From Opitutus sp. GAS368 (lineage in GTDB: Bacteria > Verrucomicrobiota > Verrucomicrobiia > Chthoniobacterales > Chthoniobacteraceae), in assembly GCA_943329925.2 (NCBI GenBank), contig CALQFT020000007.1, forward strand, positions 1 to 49,859: a DNA stretch of 49,859 bases. Reading direction: 5' to 3'. Numbering within the stretch: the first letter of the stretch is position 1; every line of letters starts with the position of its first letter. This document shows, one piece after another, positions 8,806 through 17,565 of this stretch. A program made the position numbers and the translations under genes. Below the pieces are notes generated by a model. The model was not told the origin of the DNA, ran no database searches, and was given only the letters and a program-made list of their open reading frames with translations.

Positions 8806-9966
8806 GTGAACGCCCCGAAAAATCCACCACCTTCTTCTACCCTTCCACCTACTTCCGGGGTGGGCTTTTACGGAGTGCTGCTGGTGGTGCTTGTGGCGGC
8901 AGGAGCCGCTTTTGTCTGGGGCTGGCTGCCTAAGGTGCAAAAACAGCAATCGGCTGTCGGCGACAATCGCGAACTGGCCATTGTGCGGGTTCGCACCACT
9001 CTGCCGGTGCCCGCACCAACGCCGCCGCCGCTGGCATTGCCCGGCGAGCTCAAGCCGTCTGCCGAGGCGTCCATCACGGCACGGGCGACAGGTTACGTCA
9101 AAAAATGGCACGCAGATTTAGGGGACAAGGTGTCGGTGGGGCAGGTTCTTTTGGAATTGGACACCCCTGAAGTGGAACGGGATATCGCTAGAGCTCAGGC
9201 CCAGTTGGCGGTGGCCGAAGCCGGCCGGAAGCTGGCGCAAACCACGGCCAGCCGCTGGAAAGAAATGTTAGCTGTCCAGGCCACCGCGCCCCAGGCTAGC
9301 GATGAAAAACAGGCCGATTTCGAACTTAAAACCGCCTCTGTCGCCGCCGCACACGCCGATCTGGAGCGTCTCGAGCAAATGCTCAAATTTTCCACCCTCA
9401 ACGCTCCGTTTGCAGGAACGGTCACCGCCCGGCGCGTGGAGCTTGGGCAGTTGGTGGAAGCCAATAATGCCACCGAGCTTTTCCGACTCTCGAACACCTC
9501 CAAACTGCATGTGTTTATTCGTGTGCCTCAAGGTTATGCTCAAAGCATCCGTGTCGGTCAGGAGGCCCAGTTGGTGGTCGCCGAGTTTCGGGGAGCCACA
9601 TTCCCAGCAAAGATTACGCGAACAGCGGGCGCCATCGATGCGGCGTCACGCACTTTGCTGACGGAACTGGAGGTCGACAACTCTGATGGTAGGCTGTTGG
9701 CGGGGAGTTATTTGCAGGTACTTCTCCCAGCCGCAAAAATGGACGCGCCCCTGACCGTCCCGGCCAACGCCCTCATTTTCCGCTCCAACGGCGCCCAACT
9801 CGCCGTGGTTGGTGGGGACGGGGTGGTCAAGTTTGCCAAGATCACGCTGGGCCGCGATTTTGGAGCCAGCGTCGAGATTTCCGAGGGCGTCACAGGGCAA
9901 TCCCGGGTGGTGCTCAACCCGCCGGATTCTCTCACCGAGGGGATGCACGTGGAAGTGGTGCAGTAA
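8806..9966 (+). CDS. RND-type efflux periplasmic adaptor, no pump alongside
   Basis: 386 aa from a GTG start. A proline-rich N-terminus is followed by a membrane anchor (about 17-38), then the standard RND adaptor order: lipoyl half (KPSAEASITARATGYVKK), alpha-hairpin, second lipoyl half (LNAPFAGTVTARRVELGQLV), beta-barrel (IRVGQEAQL) and membrane-proximal domain (VPANALIF). AcrA/MdtA-like proteins normally sit next to an RND pump and TolC; here the next gene is phoH-like and the divergent neighbour is an ABC exporter. It may serve a pump encoded elsewhere. Family call strong, partner unknown. Confidence 0.9.
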   Translation: MNAPKNPPPSSTLPPTSGVGFYGVLLVVLVAAGAAFVWGWLPKVQKQQSAVGDNRELAIVRVRTTLPVPAPTPPPLALPGELKPSAEASITARATGYVKKWHADLGDKVSVGQVLLELDTPEVERDIARAQAQLAVAEAGRKLAQTTASRWKEMLAVQATAPQASDEKQADFELKTASVAAAHADLERLEQMLKFSTLNAPFAGTVTARRVELGQLVEANNATELFRLSNTSKLHVFIRVPQGYAQSIRVGQEAQLVVAEFRGATFPAKITRTAGAIDAASRTLLTELEVDNSDGRLLAGSYLQVLLPAAKMDAPLTVPANALIFRSNGAQLAVVGGDGVVKFAKITLGRDFGASVEISEGVTGQSRVVLNPPDSLTEGMHVEVVQ

Positions 9967-10078
9967 GAATAATTTCGCGGCGTCGGCAGGCCTTCCCGAG
10001 TGGAGCGATGCGTCTTCTTTGGGGGAAAGCTGTTGCGAAAACCCTGTTCCATGGAGAGGCTAAGGGTCTCTACCCCAC

Positions 10079-11581
10079 ATGCAATCTACTCCGACGTCCG
10101 CACAGAAGCACTTCGTCTTAGATACGAATGTTTTGCTCCACGACCCGCAATCCATGTTCTCCTTTCAAGAGCATGTAGTTTGGATACCGGTGGAGGTGTT
10201 GGAGGAGCTCGACAAGTTCAAGCCCGAGAACACCACTCGCGGAGCCAACGCTCGGGAGGTTCACCGAAAACTGAACGAGTGTTTTCCCTCCGCCGAGCAA
10301 ATGCAGGAAGGCGTAAAGCTGGAAAATGGAGGCAGCCTGAGAGTCAGCGTCAACGCCGCGTTGCAGTATGGAAATGGTTCTTGGGGAAAAGCTTCCATCG
10401 GGCCGCGTTCCGTCGCGGTGCAAGCCCTTTTTCCAGATCTCACCCGCACGGACAACCGCATCCTAGCCACCGCGGCTCATCTTGCGGACACCACACCCGC
10501 GCCCACCATTCTGGTCACCAAAGATCTCAACCTTCAGCTCAAGGCTCGCGCCCTAGGCCTCGAAGCGCAGGATTATCGCACCGACCGTGTTGAGGACGAC
10601 CAAGACATTCGGCGCACCCAGCGCCAGAGCGGAGCGGAGGAGTACGAAACGCTCGAGATTCCAAAGTCACGCCTCCAAGCATTTGCCAGCGAAGGCTTTA
10701 TTCAGCTGGACTTGGAGGGCCGCAAGTTTCTCGAAAACCAATACCTCATCCTCGCCAGTGCCGACTCCCCAAGGAATGGCATCCCAGCCCGTTACATACG
10801 CAACGGACAGTTTCAGACACTTTCGCGCGAACATCTGACCATCCGCGGCGGTCGAAGTCTGCAGGCGTTGAATCTCGGCCAGCGCTTCCTGATGGACGCG
10901 CTCTATGATCCGAAAATCTGCCTCCTCACCGTCTACGGCAAGGCAGGCACGGGAAAGACCTTGCTGACCGTCGGCGCCGCCTTGGAACAGGTGCAGCAGG
11001 GGGAATACGAAAAAATGCTCATCACCCGAGTCATCATGCCCACGGGCAAGGACATCGGATTTTTGCCGGGCCGCATCGAAGAAAAGATGCAACCTTGGTT
11101 GCAGCCCTCATACGACGCGCTGGAGTATTTATTGGCTCGGCCGCGCAAGCCGGAGCATTTCGAGGGTAAAAAGGCCAGCGCCCGAAAGTCTCCCGGGGCG
11201 GCGACAGCTGCGGCTCGGAGCGGTTCTCTGCCTGACAAGGGGATGAAGCCATACGAGCCTCTGCTGCAATCTGGTATCATTGAGGTCGAGGCTATCACAC
11301 ACATCCGCGGCCGTTCGATTCCACGCTCCATCTTCATCGTGGATGAGGCCCAACAACTCACGCCGCACGAGGCCAAAACGCTGGTCACGCGCATGGGCAA
11401 GGGCAGCAAAATGGTGCTCATTGGGGATCTCGGGCAGATCGACAATCCGTACGTGGATGCTCACACAAACGGACTGGTGTACACGCGCAACCGCCTGCAA
11501 GGCCAAGAGTTCATGGCGCACGTCAACCTATTCAAGGGAGAGCGCAGCCAGATGGCTGAGGTGGCCGCCAACCTGATGTAA
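10079..11581 (+). CDS. PIN-PhoH ATPase (PhoH2-type)
   Basis: 500 aa with two domains. The N-terminal PIN ribonuclease domain (about 10-150) keeps its acidic residues: VLDTN, EVLEELDKF, TRTDNRIL and VTKDLN. The C-terminal PhoH ATPase domain has Walker A YGKAGTGKT (near 286) and Walker B IFIVDEAQQ (near 420), with a GDLGQID motif. Proteins of this layout act as sequence-dependent RNA helicase-nucleases in characterised mycobacterial cases, where a small antitoxin-like gene precedes them; no such small gene is evident here. The rsmB gene follows directly, and other RNA or one-carbon genes come after, suggesting a co-transcribed run. Confidence 0.93.
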   Translation: MQSTPTSAQKHFVLDTNVLLHDPQSMFSFQEHVVWIPVEVLEELDKFKPENTTRGANAREVHRKLNECFPSAEQMQEGVKLENGGSLRVSVNAALQYGNGSWGKASIGPRSVAVQALFPDLTRTDNRILATAAHLADTTPAPTILVTKDLNLQLKARALGLEAQDYRTDRVEDDQDIRRTQRQSGAEEYETLEIPKSRLQAFASEGFIQLDLEGRKFLENQYLILASADSPRNGIPARYIRNGQFQTLSREHLTIRGGRSLQALNLGQRFLMDALYDPKICLLTVYGKAGTGKTLLTVGAALEQVQQGEYEKMLITRVIMPTGKDIGFLPGRIEEKMQPWLQPSYDALEYLLARPRKPEHFEGKKASARKSPGAATAAARSGSLPDKGMKPYEPLLQSGIIEVEAITHIRGRSIPRSIFIVDEAQQLTPHEAKTLVTRMGKGSKMVLIGDLGQIDNPYVDAHTNGLVYTRNRLQGQEFMAHVNLFKGERSQMAEVAANLM

Positions 11582-11606
11582 GGTGGCCCGGACTCCAGTT
11601 TTTAGA

Positions 11607-12851
11607 ATGCAAATCACCGCCAGATCCCTATGCCAGCGCGCCCTTTTGGAGTGGGAAAAAGGGCGCATTTTTTCCGACGAAATTCTCCACGGCATCGTCG
11701 AAAAACATCCCCTTGCCAACTCCGACCGTGGACTACTCACGGAGCTGTTCTACGGAGTGCTCCGCCACCAACGGCGTCTGGATTTCCTCATCGCACGACT
11801 CCGCGAGGCTGAACTCGACGTTCAAACCCGCAACCTCCTGCGCGCTGGGTTGTACCAGATTTTTCACCTGCGCGTTCCCGAACACGCCGCCGTCTTTGAG
11901 ACCGTGGCGATGGCTGGGAAATCGCGCGGCGTGGTCAACGCGGTGCTTCGCCGGGCCGTCAGAGAAAAAGTGGCTCTTGAGAAATTGCTTCAACAGCAAA
12001 AACTTCCAGTGCGGGAATCCCACCCGGACTTTTTGGTCGAGCGCTGGACCGGCCAGTTCGGGCTGGAGGCGGCTGAACAGCTCTGTCGTATTAACAACAC
12101 ACCCTCCCATAACTTTTTCCGAGTCAACACCCTCAAGCAAACCTTGGACGCATTGTGCGCCCTGCAGCCCGATGCGGAGGTTTTCAACGCGGAAAAGGGC
12201 GTACTCAAACTCAAACGAATCCCGGTGGAGTGGCTCAGGGACGGCTGGGGTTACGTGCAGGATCCTAGCACGCTGATCGCACCTGATTTGCTGGATCCCC
12301 AACCGGACGAACGTATTCTGGATGCATGCGCTGCCCCGGGCGGGAAGACGACTTACATCGCGCAGAAAATGAACGGTACGGGCGAAGTGCTCGCTTGCGA
12401 CTTGTACGAATCCCGCGTGATCCGGTTGAAAGAGAACGTTCATCGTTTGGGTGCTGTAAACGTGCGGGTCCACCAGCTGGATTTTCTCATACCACCGTCG
12501 TCTGGAAGTCCTCTGCAGACAGCTTCTTTTGACAGAATTTTACTGGACGTTCCTTGCAGTAATACCGGCGTCATCCGCCGCCGGGTGGATGTGCGCTGGC
12601 GTCTTACGGAGGAGGATTTCATCCGGATGCCAGTTCACCAACTGGCGTTGGTGCGCCGTGCCGTGCCCTTGCTAAGAGCCGGTGGGGTTTTGGTTTACAG
12701 CACCTGTTCCCTTGAGCCCGAGGAGAATGCACAGGTGGTGGAAAGCGCATTGCGCGAATTTCCAGAGTTGGAACTGGATCGCAGCCTCAGTGTGCAGCCG
12801 CAATTGGAAGGCGTAGACGGCGCGTTTGCCGCGCGGTTTCACAAACGTTAG
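11607..12851 (+). CDS. rsmB: 16S rRNA (cytosine-C5) methyltransferase RsmB
   Basis: 414 aa from the ATG at 11607; a GTG at 11583, two bases after the phoH stop, is in frame and also possible. The N-terminal NusB-like RNA-binding domain (about 1-130, LTELFYGVLRHQRRLDFL) precedes the SAM-dependent RsmB/NOP2 methyltransferase domain. SAM-binding motif DACAAPGGKT is near 240, the PC motif DVPCSNTG near 315 and the catalytic TC motif YSTCSLEPEEN near 366. It methylates C967 of 16S rRNA (E. coli numbering). Sits between phoH-like and the 5-formyl-THF cyclo-ligase gene, 6 bp before the latter. Confidence 0.94.
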   Translation: MQITARSLCQRALLEWEKGRIFSDEILHGIVEKHPLANSDRGLLTELFYGVLRHQRRLDFLIARLREAELDVQTRNLLRAGLYQIFHLRVPEHAAVFETVAMAGKSRGVVNAVLRRAVREKVALEKLLQQQKLPVRESHPDFLVERWTGQFGLEAAEQLCRINNTPSHNFFRVNTLKQTLDALCALQPDAEVFNAEKGVLKLKRIPVEWLRDGWGYVQDPSTLIAPDLLDPQPDERILDACAAPGGKTTYIAQKMNGTGEVLACDLYESRVIRLKENVHRLGAVNVRVHQLDFLIPPSSGSPLQTASFDRILLDVPCSNTGVIRRRVDVRWRLTEEDFIRMPVHQLALVRRAVPLLRAGGVLVYSTCSLEPEENAQVVESALREFPELELDRSLSVQPQLEGVDGAFAARFHKR

Positions 12852-12857
12852 GCGGCG

Positions 12858-13421
12858 ATGGTTGCAGAGAAAAAACTTCTGAGGCGAGAGATGCGCCTGA
12901 TGTTGCAAGCGGCCTTGCCGGAGAGGGCTGCACGTTCGTTGGAGTTGCGCGCACAAATTCAAGCGTTGCCGCAGTGGCGGGCCGCGCGGTGTGTCGCGCT
13001 GTTTTACCCGCTGGCGGAGGAGCCGGATTTACTGGAGTTGCTCGGCGATAAAACGAAGCACTTTGTCTTTCCGTGCGTGCACGCGGACGGGATGGAATGG
13101 CGTGCAGCGGCAGAGGGCTCGGAATTCTTAGAGCGCACAGTGGAGGGGCGCCGTGCGTTGTTTGAGCCGACCGCAGGAAGGGTGGTCAGCTTGCCTGATG
13201 TGGATTTGCTTCTCGTTCCAGGGCTCGCATTTACGCGAGGCGGTCAGCGCTTGGGGCGGGGCGGCGGTTATTACGACCGCGCTCTTGCAGGAATTCGCGA
13301 GGATGCGCTGAGCATCGGGGTGTGCTTTGGTTTTCAACTGCTTGAAACGTTGCCAACGGAGCCTCACGACCAACGGGTCAATCGTGTCCTCCACGCGGAT
13401 CCGAGGGACATGGCTGTTTGA
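12858..13421 (+). CDS. 5-formyltetrahydrofolate cyclo-ligase
   Basis: 187 aa, the usual size of the family. It converts 5-formyl-THF to 5,10-methenyl-THF with ATP. The N-terminal KKLLRREMR helix, the mid-protein PLAEEPDL region and the diagnostic PGLAFTRGGQRLGRGGGYYDR-type motif near residues 117-137 are all present, with the Gly-rich nucleotide-binding loop intact. The ATG at 12858 lies 6 bp after the rsmB stop, so the two are probably co-transcribed. Together with YgfZ, which binds folate, it makes a small folate-linked group here. Confidence 0.93.
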   Translation: MVAEKKLLRREMRLMLQAALPERAARSLELRAQIQALPQWRAARCVALFYPLAEEPDLLELLGDKTKHFVFPCVHADGMEWRAAAEGSEFLERTVEGRRALFEPTAGRVVSLPDVDLLLVPGLAFTRGGQRLGRGGGYYDRALAGIREDALSIGVCFGFQLLETLPTEPHDQRVNRVLHADPRDMAV

Positions 13422-13589
13422 GCCTCCAATAGAACCCCTTTCAACGCGCGTTTGCCGAACGCTCCGCCGTACTTGGGTGAGAAACTCTGCGCATGAACCG
13501 AAGATCACGCAGGGTTGCGGTGGCGCATTTTCCACCCCGACCTGCGTCCACAGTTGCGAAGCAGAGCGCCTTTACGGCAGCTTGTTTCA

Positions 13590-14477
13590 ATGAACGCCGC
13601 TGCTCTTTCTTCCCCTCCACGCGCTCCCGCCTTGGTGTGGGATTTTTCTGATCGCACTCAGCTAGTATTTAGCGGGTTGGATCGGTTGCGGTATTTGAAC
13701 GGGCAGTTGACGCAGGATCTTAAAAAGCTCACGCCCATCCGCGCCCTGCCTGCGTGCGTGACCACCGCCAAGGGCCGTTTGCAGGCGGACGTCTGGGTTT
13801 CCCTTGGCGAAGATATTCTCACCGTGGACGCTGCCCCCGAATTGCACGAGGCTCTCGCCGCGCGACTGGAGCGTTACATCGTGGCGGATGAGGTCACGCT
13901 GGAAGACCGCACGGGAGGCGAGGGGCTGTTGCACTGCTTCGGGCTGAACCCGACTGAACATCCTGTGCTGCGCGAATTTCCAGCGACCTTGGCCGCGCGA
14001 TTGGGTGAAGATGGTTGGGATGTCCGCGTGCCTTTGGAGCGACTCGCCGCCGTTCGCACGGCTCTGGGAATCCAACTCGGCAGTGTGGCAGCGTGGGAGC
14101 GGCTTAGATTGGAACACGGCATTCCACAGTGGGGCAATGAATTAAGCGAGGACACACTGCCTCCTGAAGCCGGCCTGGAACGCACCCACATTGATTATCA
14201 CAAGGGCTGCTACATTGGACAGGAGGTCATTTCCCGGCTTAAAAGCGTAGGGCATGTGAACCGGTCGCTTTGTCGTTTTCGGGGTGACGGAGGCGTTTTG
14301 CCCGAGAAGGGCGCGCCGCTGTGTGCTCTCGGCGGCGACGGCTCGGCGCAAGGCACCCTCACGAGTGTGGTGGCGGTGGAGGGCGGCTTTTTGGCGCTGG
14401 GCTATGTTAAACGAGGCCATGCCGATAGCTCGTTTTCCACGGTCAGTGGCATCTTGTTGCAACGGTTGCCTGAGTGA
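13590..14477 (+). CDS. ygfZ: YgfZ/GcvT-like folate-binding Fe-S protein maturation factor
   Basis: 295 aa from the ATG at 13590; a longer in-frame start at 13515 gives an Arg-rich extension that looks like non-coding read-through. The fold is related to the aminomethyltransferase GcvT. The diagnostic YgfZ motif KGCYIGQEVISR, with the conserved Cys, is near residue 204, and the N-terminal FSGLDRLRYLNGQLTQD stretch fits the folate-binding domain. YgfZ helps maintain a subset of Fe-S enzymes, including tRNA methylthiotransferase MiaB, in E. coli. Follows the formyl-THF cyclo-ligase after 168 bp. Confidence 0.9.
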   Translation: MNAAALSSPPRAPALVWDFSDRTQLVFSGLDRLRYLNGQLTQDLKKLTPIRALPACVTTAKGRLQADVWVSLGEDILTVDAAPELHEALAARLERYIVADEVTLEDRTGGEGLLHCFGLNPTEHPVLREFPATLAARLGEDGWDVRVPLERLAAVRTALGIQLGSVAAWERLRLEHGIPQWGNELSEDTLPPEAGLERTHIDYHKGCYIGQEVISRLKSVGHVNRSLCRFRGDGGVLPEKGAPLCALGGDGSAQGTLTSVVAVEGGFLALGYVKRGHADSSFSTVSGILLQRLPE

Positions 14478-14572
14478 GACTTTGCTTCCCCTAAGCTTCG
14501 GGGGGCGGCAAGCTCCCATGGCAAATCGAACCCTTCATTTCCCAGCCCTTTACCCCGTTAGAATTCCACCCC

Positions 14573-15205
14573 ATGCAATTGCGTCTTCTTCTCCCCGCCC
14601 TCGTTGCCAGTCTCTTTGCCCAGTCCCTGCGGGCCGATGACGTTGTCCTGCTCCAGCTTGAAACCAAGGGCAACGTCCTTAAGCCCATCGTTTTTGAGCT
14701 GTTTGAAAAAGACGCACCGAAGCATGCTGCAAACTTCAAAAAACTGTCTGCATCAAGCTTTTACGCTGACACCACCGTGCATCGCATTCTCAATAACGCC
14801 CTCATCCAGATGGGCGATCCGCTCAGCAAAGGCAAGGCAGCCGTCGACATCGGTACCGGCGGGCCCGGGTACACGCTCGCCGCTGAAATTCGGCGCAAAC
14901 ACCTCGCAGGAAGTCTCGCGATGGGGCGTATTCCCGACAAGCTTAACCCCCAGCGCCGTTCCAATGGCAGTCAGTTCTACATTGCGCTCAAGCCGTTACC
15001 CGAACTGGACGGCACCGACACCGTCTTCGGACAGGTGTTGCAGGGCATGGAAGTGCTCCAGGAGTTGGGCCAAGTGGCCACGGATACCAACGATTCACCG
15101 ATCACACGCATCAAGGTGGTGCGAAGCAAAGTGGTTCCCCGTGAACGGCTTGAGATCGAGCTGCGGTCTTTCAGCAAAAAGCGTTTCTCTTTCTGGCCCT
15201 TCTGA
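14573..15205 (+). CDS. Exported cyclophilin-type peptidyl-prolyl isomerase
   Basis: 210 aa. A signal peptide is clear (residues 1 to about 22, ending near LRADD), so the enzyme probably works in the periplasm. The cyclophilin domain shows FELFEKDAPKHAANF, FYADTTVHRI, the active-site SNGSQFYIALKPLPELDG and TVFGQVLQGMEVL. The usual catalytic FHR is here VHR, and NPQRRSNGSQF matches the bacterial variant with Gln and Phe in place. The C-terminal 25 residues are basic. An overlapping frame (14604-15209) is a shadow. Confidence 0.92.
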   Translation: MQLRLLLPALVASLFAQSLRADDVVLLQLETKGNVLKPIVFELFEKDAPKHAANFKKLSASSFYADTTVHRILNNALIQMGDPLSKGKAAVDIGTGGPGYTLAAEIRRKHLAGSLAMGRIPDKLNPQRRSNGSQFYIALKPLPELDGTDTVFGQVLQGMEVLQELGQVATDTNDSPITRIKVVRSKVVPRERLEIELRSFSKKRFSFWPF

Positions 15206-15272
15206 GTAGCCCTCTTGGATTGAATGCGGCCAATAAAGTAAAAGCGGGCACTCATCTCCGGCGGCGTTGCGG

Positions 15273-15872
15273 CTACGAACCCAACTCGACGTGCCAGTAG
15301 GCGAGGTCGATGAAATGTCGCCAGCTCTCGTGCGGTTTGGAATCAAAGGTGATGTGCAAAAACGGCTGCCAACGCGGCCGTTCAGGTTTGCGTAGCAAAC
15401 GCATCCCAGCCTCGTGGGGCAGGCGGTTTGCCTTCCGCGAATTGCACTTAATACACGAGCAGACGATGTTCTCCCAACTGGTCTCGCCTCCGCGATCCCT
15501 GGGGATGATGTGGTCCAGATTCAGATCCTTGCGGTCGAAAAGCTTGTCGCAGTACTGGCAGGTGTTTTTGTCCCGCTCGTAAATGTTGTGGCGGGTGAAT
15601 TTCACCTCTTTGCGCGGCACGCGATCAAACATCAAAAGAACGATCACGCGCGGGACACGGATCTTGAGCGAAATTGTGGCGACCATTTCCTCGGAAGGTT
15701 CGCGTTCAGAAAAGTCGCGCCAGCTGTTGAAGTCGTGGGTGAGGAAACTGGTTCCTTCCGCGTGAACGACTTGAGCATGGCCCGAACAGAGCAGCATGAA
15801 AGCGCGGCGGGCTGAGCAGACATTTACAGCCTGCCATAGACGATTCAAAACGAGTACGGTCCGTTCCAGCAT
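15273..15872 (-). CDS. HNH endonuclease
   Basis: 199 aa from the ATG at 15872; a TTG at 15887 is also in frame. The N-terminal segment TVLVLNRLWQAVNVC is typical of a stand-alone HNH family found widely in bacteria, often next to housekeeping genes. The HNH nuclease domain has a zinc ribbon, CQYC and CIKC, around the catalytic LDHIIPRDRGG and an ENIV stretch (about residues 110-165). Substrate unknown; the family is not tied to a restriction system here, as no methylase sits beside it. Confidence 0.9.
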   Translation of the reverse strand: MLERTVLVLNRLWQAVNVCSARRAFMLLCSGHAQVVHAEGTSFLTHDFNSWRDFSEREPSEEMVATISLKIRVPRVIVLLMFDRVPRKEVKFTRHNIYERDKNTCQYCDKLFDRKDLNLDHIIPRDRGGETSWENIVCSCIKCNSRKANRLPHEAGMRLLRKPERPRWQPFLHITFDSKPHESWRHFIDLAYWHVELGS

Positions 15873-15932
15873 GAGATTGAGAAGCAAAACTCCGAGGTAC
15901 GGAGAGACACGCTAGCACAATGCACGGGTGCG

Positions 15933-16428
15933 TCAACGGGTGGCGGATATTGTCACAAACTTGTCAGGGTTGAGCAGTCCCGCAGGATCCAAGGCGCGTT
16001 TTAGGGCCTCGTGCAACAGCTGGCTTGTTTCGGAAACCGCCAGAGGCCACCAGCGTTGCTTGGCGATGCCCACGCCGTGTTCGCCAGTGCTCGCGCCGCC
16101 CCACTCTAGAACTTTCGCAAATAACTCGTCTAAGGTAACTTCCACTTTTGCTCTCATTGCCGGGGTTCGCGACCGAAAGCACTATGTCGCCACGCAAAGG
16201 CACGCAGCCTCACACCTAACCCACTCCAGCTCCCCTAGGCGTGACAGTTACGCTGTGTTGCGACGCGTATTTCATCGTGCGCACCACGTCTTCCGTGGAG
16301 CGAGCCAAGCACCACCACCTCGGGTGTTTGGCTCGCAAACCAGCGGTCTGTCGCATCCACCCCAAGGGTCTCGGGATCATCCGCGACGCGATCCACGCCG
16401 AGGAGTTGGCGCAGATCCGCTGCGGGGG
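15933..16428 (-). pseudogene. Decayed FAD-linked oxidase (glycolate oxidase GlcD / D-lactate dehydrogenase type)
   Basis: Remnant of a roughly 460-residue enzyme. Reading the minus strand from 16428, the N-terminal FAD-binding part is recognisable: AADLRQLLGVDRVADDPETL, then TPEVVVL. A one-base insertion near 16300 shifts the frame, and ARSTEDVVRTMKYASQHSV and TPRGAGVG continue in the next frame, followed by two stop codons (near 16215-16221) inside what should be the FAD loop, then GCVPLRGDIVLSVA. About 290 residues are then missing and the C-terminal end resumes at about 16157 (DELFAKVLEWGG, GEHGVGIAK, LDPAGLLNPDKF) to a stop at 15933. The fragment abuts the deacetylase stop. Clearly non-functional. 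Confidence 0.9.
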
Positions 16429-17487
16429 CTATTTGCTACCGCCCAGCCATTTTTTGCGCAACTCTTCTTGGGTTAATGCCTTCTGTTTTGCAGCTACGTT
16501 CTCATCGGAACTGGACGTGGATTTGACCCGGGAATCGGCTTCACGAGGGGTTTCGCGAGGGGCGGCTTCCTTCTGTGAGCTGCTTTTGGGCTTTTCGGGC
16601 TTCGCGGATTTCTCAACGTCTTCGCGGGCGAGCTTGGGAGCTGCTTTTGGAGTGGAGCTTGCAGTTGGGGTAGGCGTCTTTGGGGGAGCGGGTTTATCCT
16701 GTGCAAGCAGTTCGGAAACGGTTACAAATTTAAACCCTTTTACTGCAAGTACTTCAATGGTGGATGTCATGGCATCCACGGTTGTCTTGTGGATATCATG
16801 CGACAAAATAATTGAGCCCGCCCGCGTACGTGCGAGGATCTCCCGCTCCACGCGGGCTGCGTCGCGGTACTTCCAGTCTTCGGGATCCACGTCCCAGAGG
16901 ATAGTTCTGTAGCCGTAGTGAGCATGCACCATGCGCCGTTGCGGCTCACTGAGCGCCCCATAAGGCGGCCGCATGATCTTCATCGAAATGCCGGTGGCCT
17001 TCAGAACAGCGTCGTGTGTTCTGTCGAGTTGATCGTGCACAGCAGACTCGCTTAAGGAGGCGAGCACTGGGTGGGAGTAGGAGTGATTGGCGAGTTCGTG
17101 ACCTTCGGCGACGATGCGCTTGAGAATGTCCGGATAAAGAACGGCGTTTTGGCCCACGACAAAGAACGTGGCCTTGACCCCGGCATGTTTGAGAATGTCG
17201 AGCAGGCGCGGCGTATTTTGCGCATGAGGGCCATCGTCAAAAGTCAGTGCGATGCTGTTTCCTTCAATGTTGCAGGAGGAATACGACAGCCTGATGGCGG
17301 CAGCGCTGGGGGCAGGCTTTTCGGACGCAGCTACAGGAGCTTCCGCCAGAATGGGTTCGGGGATGCTTTTCCCGGCGGCACCAGCCTCTGCTGGAACGGC
17401 GGGCTCGGTATCAGCTCCAAAGCAAAGCATCGGAGCCGTGGAAGAAAGAAGCAACAGGAGTGCGAGGGAGGACATCAAGCGACGCAT
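16429..17487 (-). CDS. Secreted polysaccharide deacetylase (NodB domain)
   Basis: 352 aa from the ATG at 17487. A signal peptide (about 1-24) is followed by an Ala/Glu-rich linker, the NodB domain (about 75-265) and a low-complexity Pro/Lys/Ser/Ala tail (about 270-352) that may be disordered or bind the wall. Catalytic and metal residues are intact: TFDDGP, the HSYSHP histidines, RPPYG, DVDPEDW and SHDIH. Such enzymes are carbohydrate esterases that remove N-acetyl groups from peptidoglycan, chitin-like or exopolysaccharide sugars. The stop overlaps the start of the FAD-oxidase remnant. gmhA lies downstream of its start on the same strand, transcribed first. Confidence 0.92.
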   Translation of the reverse strand: MRRLMSSLALLLLLSSTAPMLCFGADTEPAVPAEAGAAGKSIPEPILAEAPVAASEKPAPSAAAIRLSYSSCNIEGNSIALTFDDGPHAQNTPRLLDILKHAGVKATFFVVGQNAVLYPDILKRIVAEGHELANHSYSHPVLASLSESAVHDQLDRTHDAVLKATGISMKIMRPPYGALSEPQRRMVHAHYGYRTILWDVDPEDWKYRDAARVEREILARTRAGSIILSHDIHKTTVDAMTSTIEVLAVKGFKFVTVSELLAQDKPAPPKTPTPTASSTPKAAPKLAREDVEKSAKPEKPKSSSQKEAAPRETPREADSRVKSTSSSDENVAAKQKALTQEELRKKWLGGSK

Positions 17488-17565
17488 AAATAAGCATTCG
17501 ACGATACCCAAAGTTAGCGCCACTGCAAATGCAACTCTGCGGAACCACTAGACTTTGAGCTCAGG

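Noticed and set aside
16241-16912. 223-residue plus-strand open frame
   Set aside because: It lies antisense to the FAD-oxidase remnant and the deacetylase, both recognised by motif, and has a low-complexity sequence.
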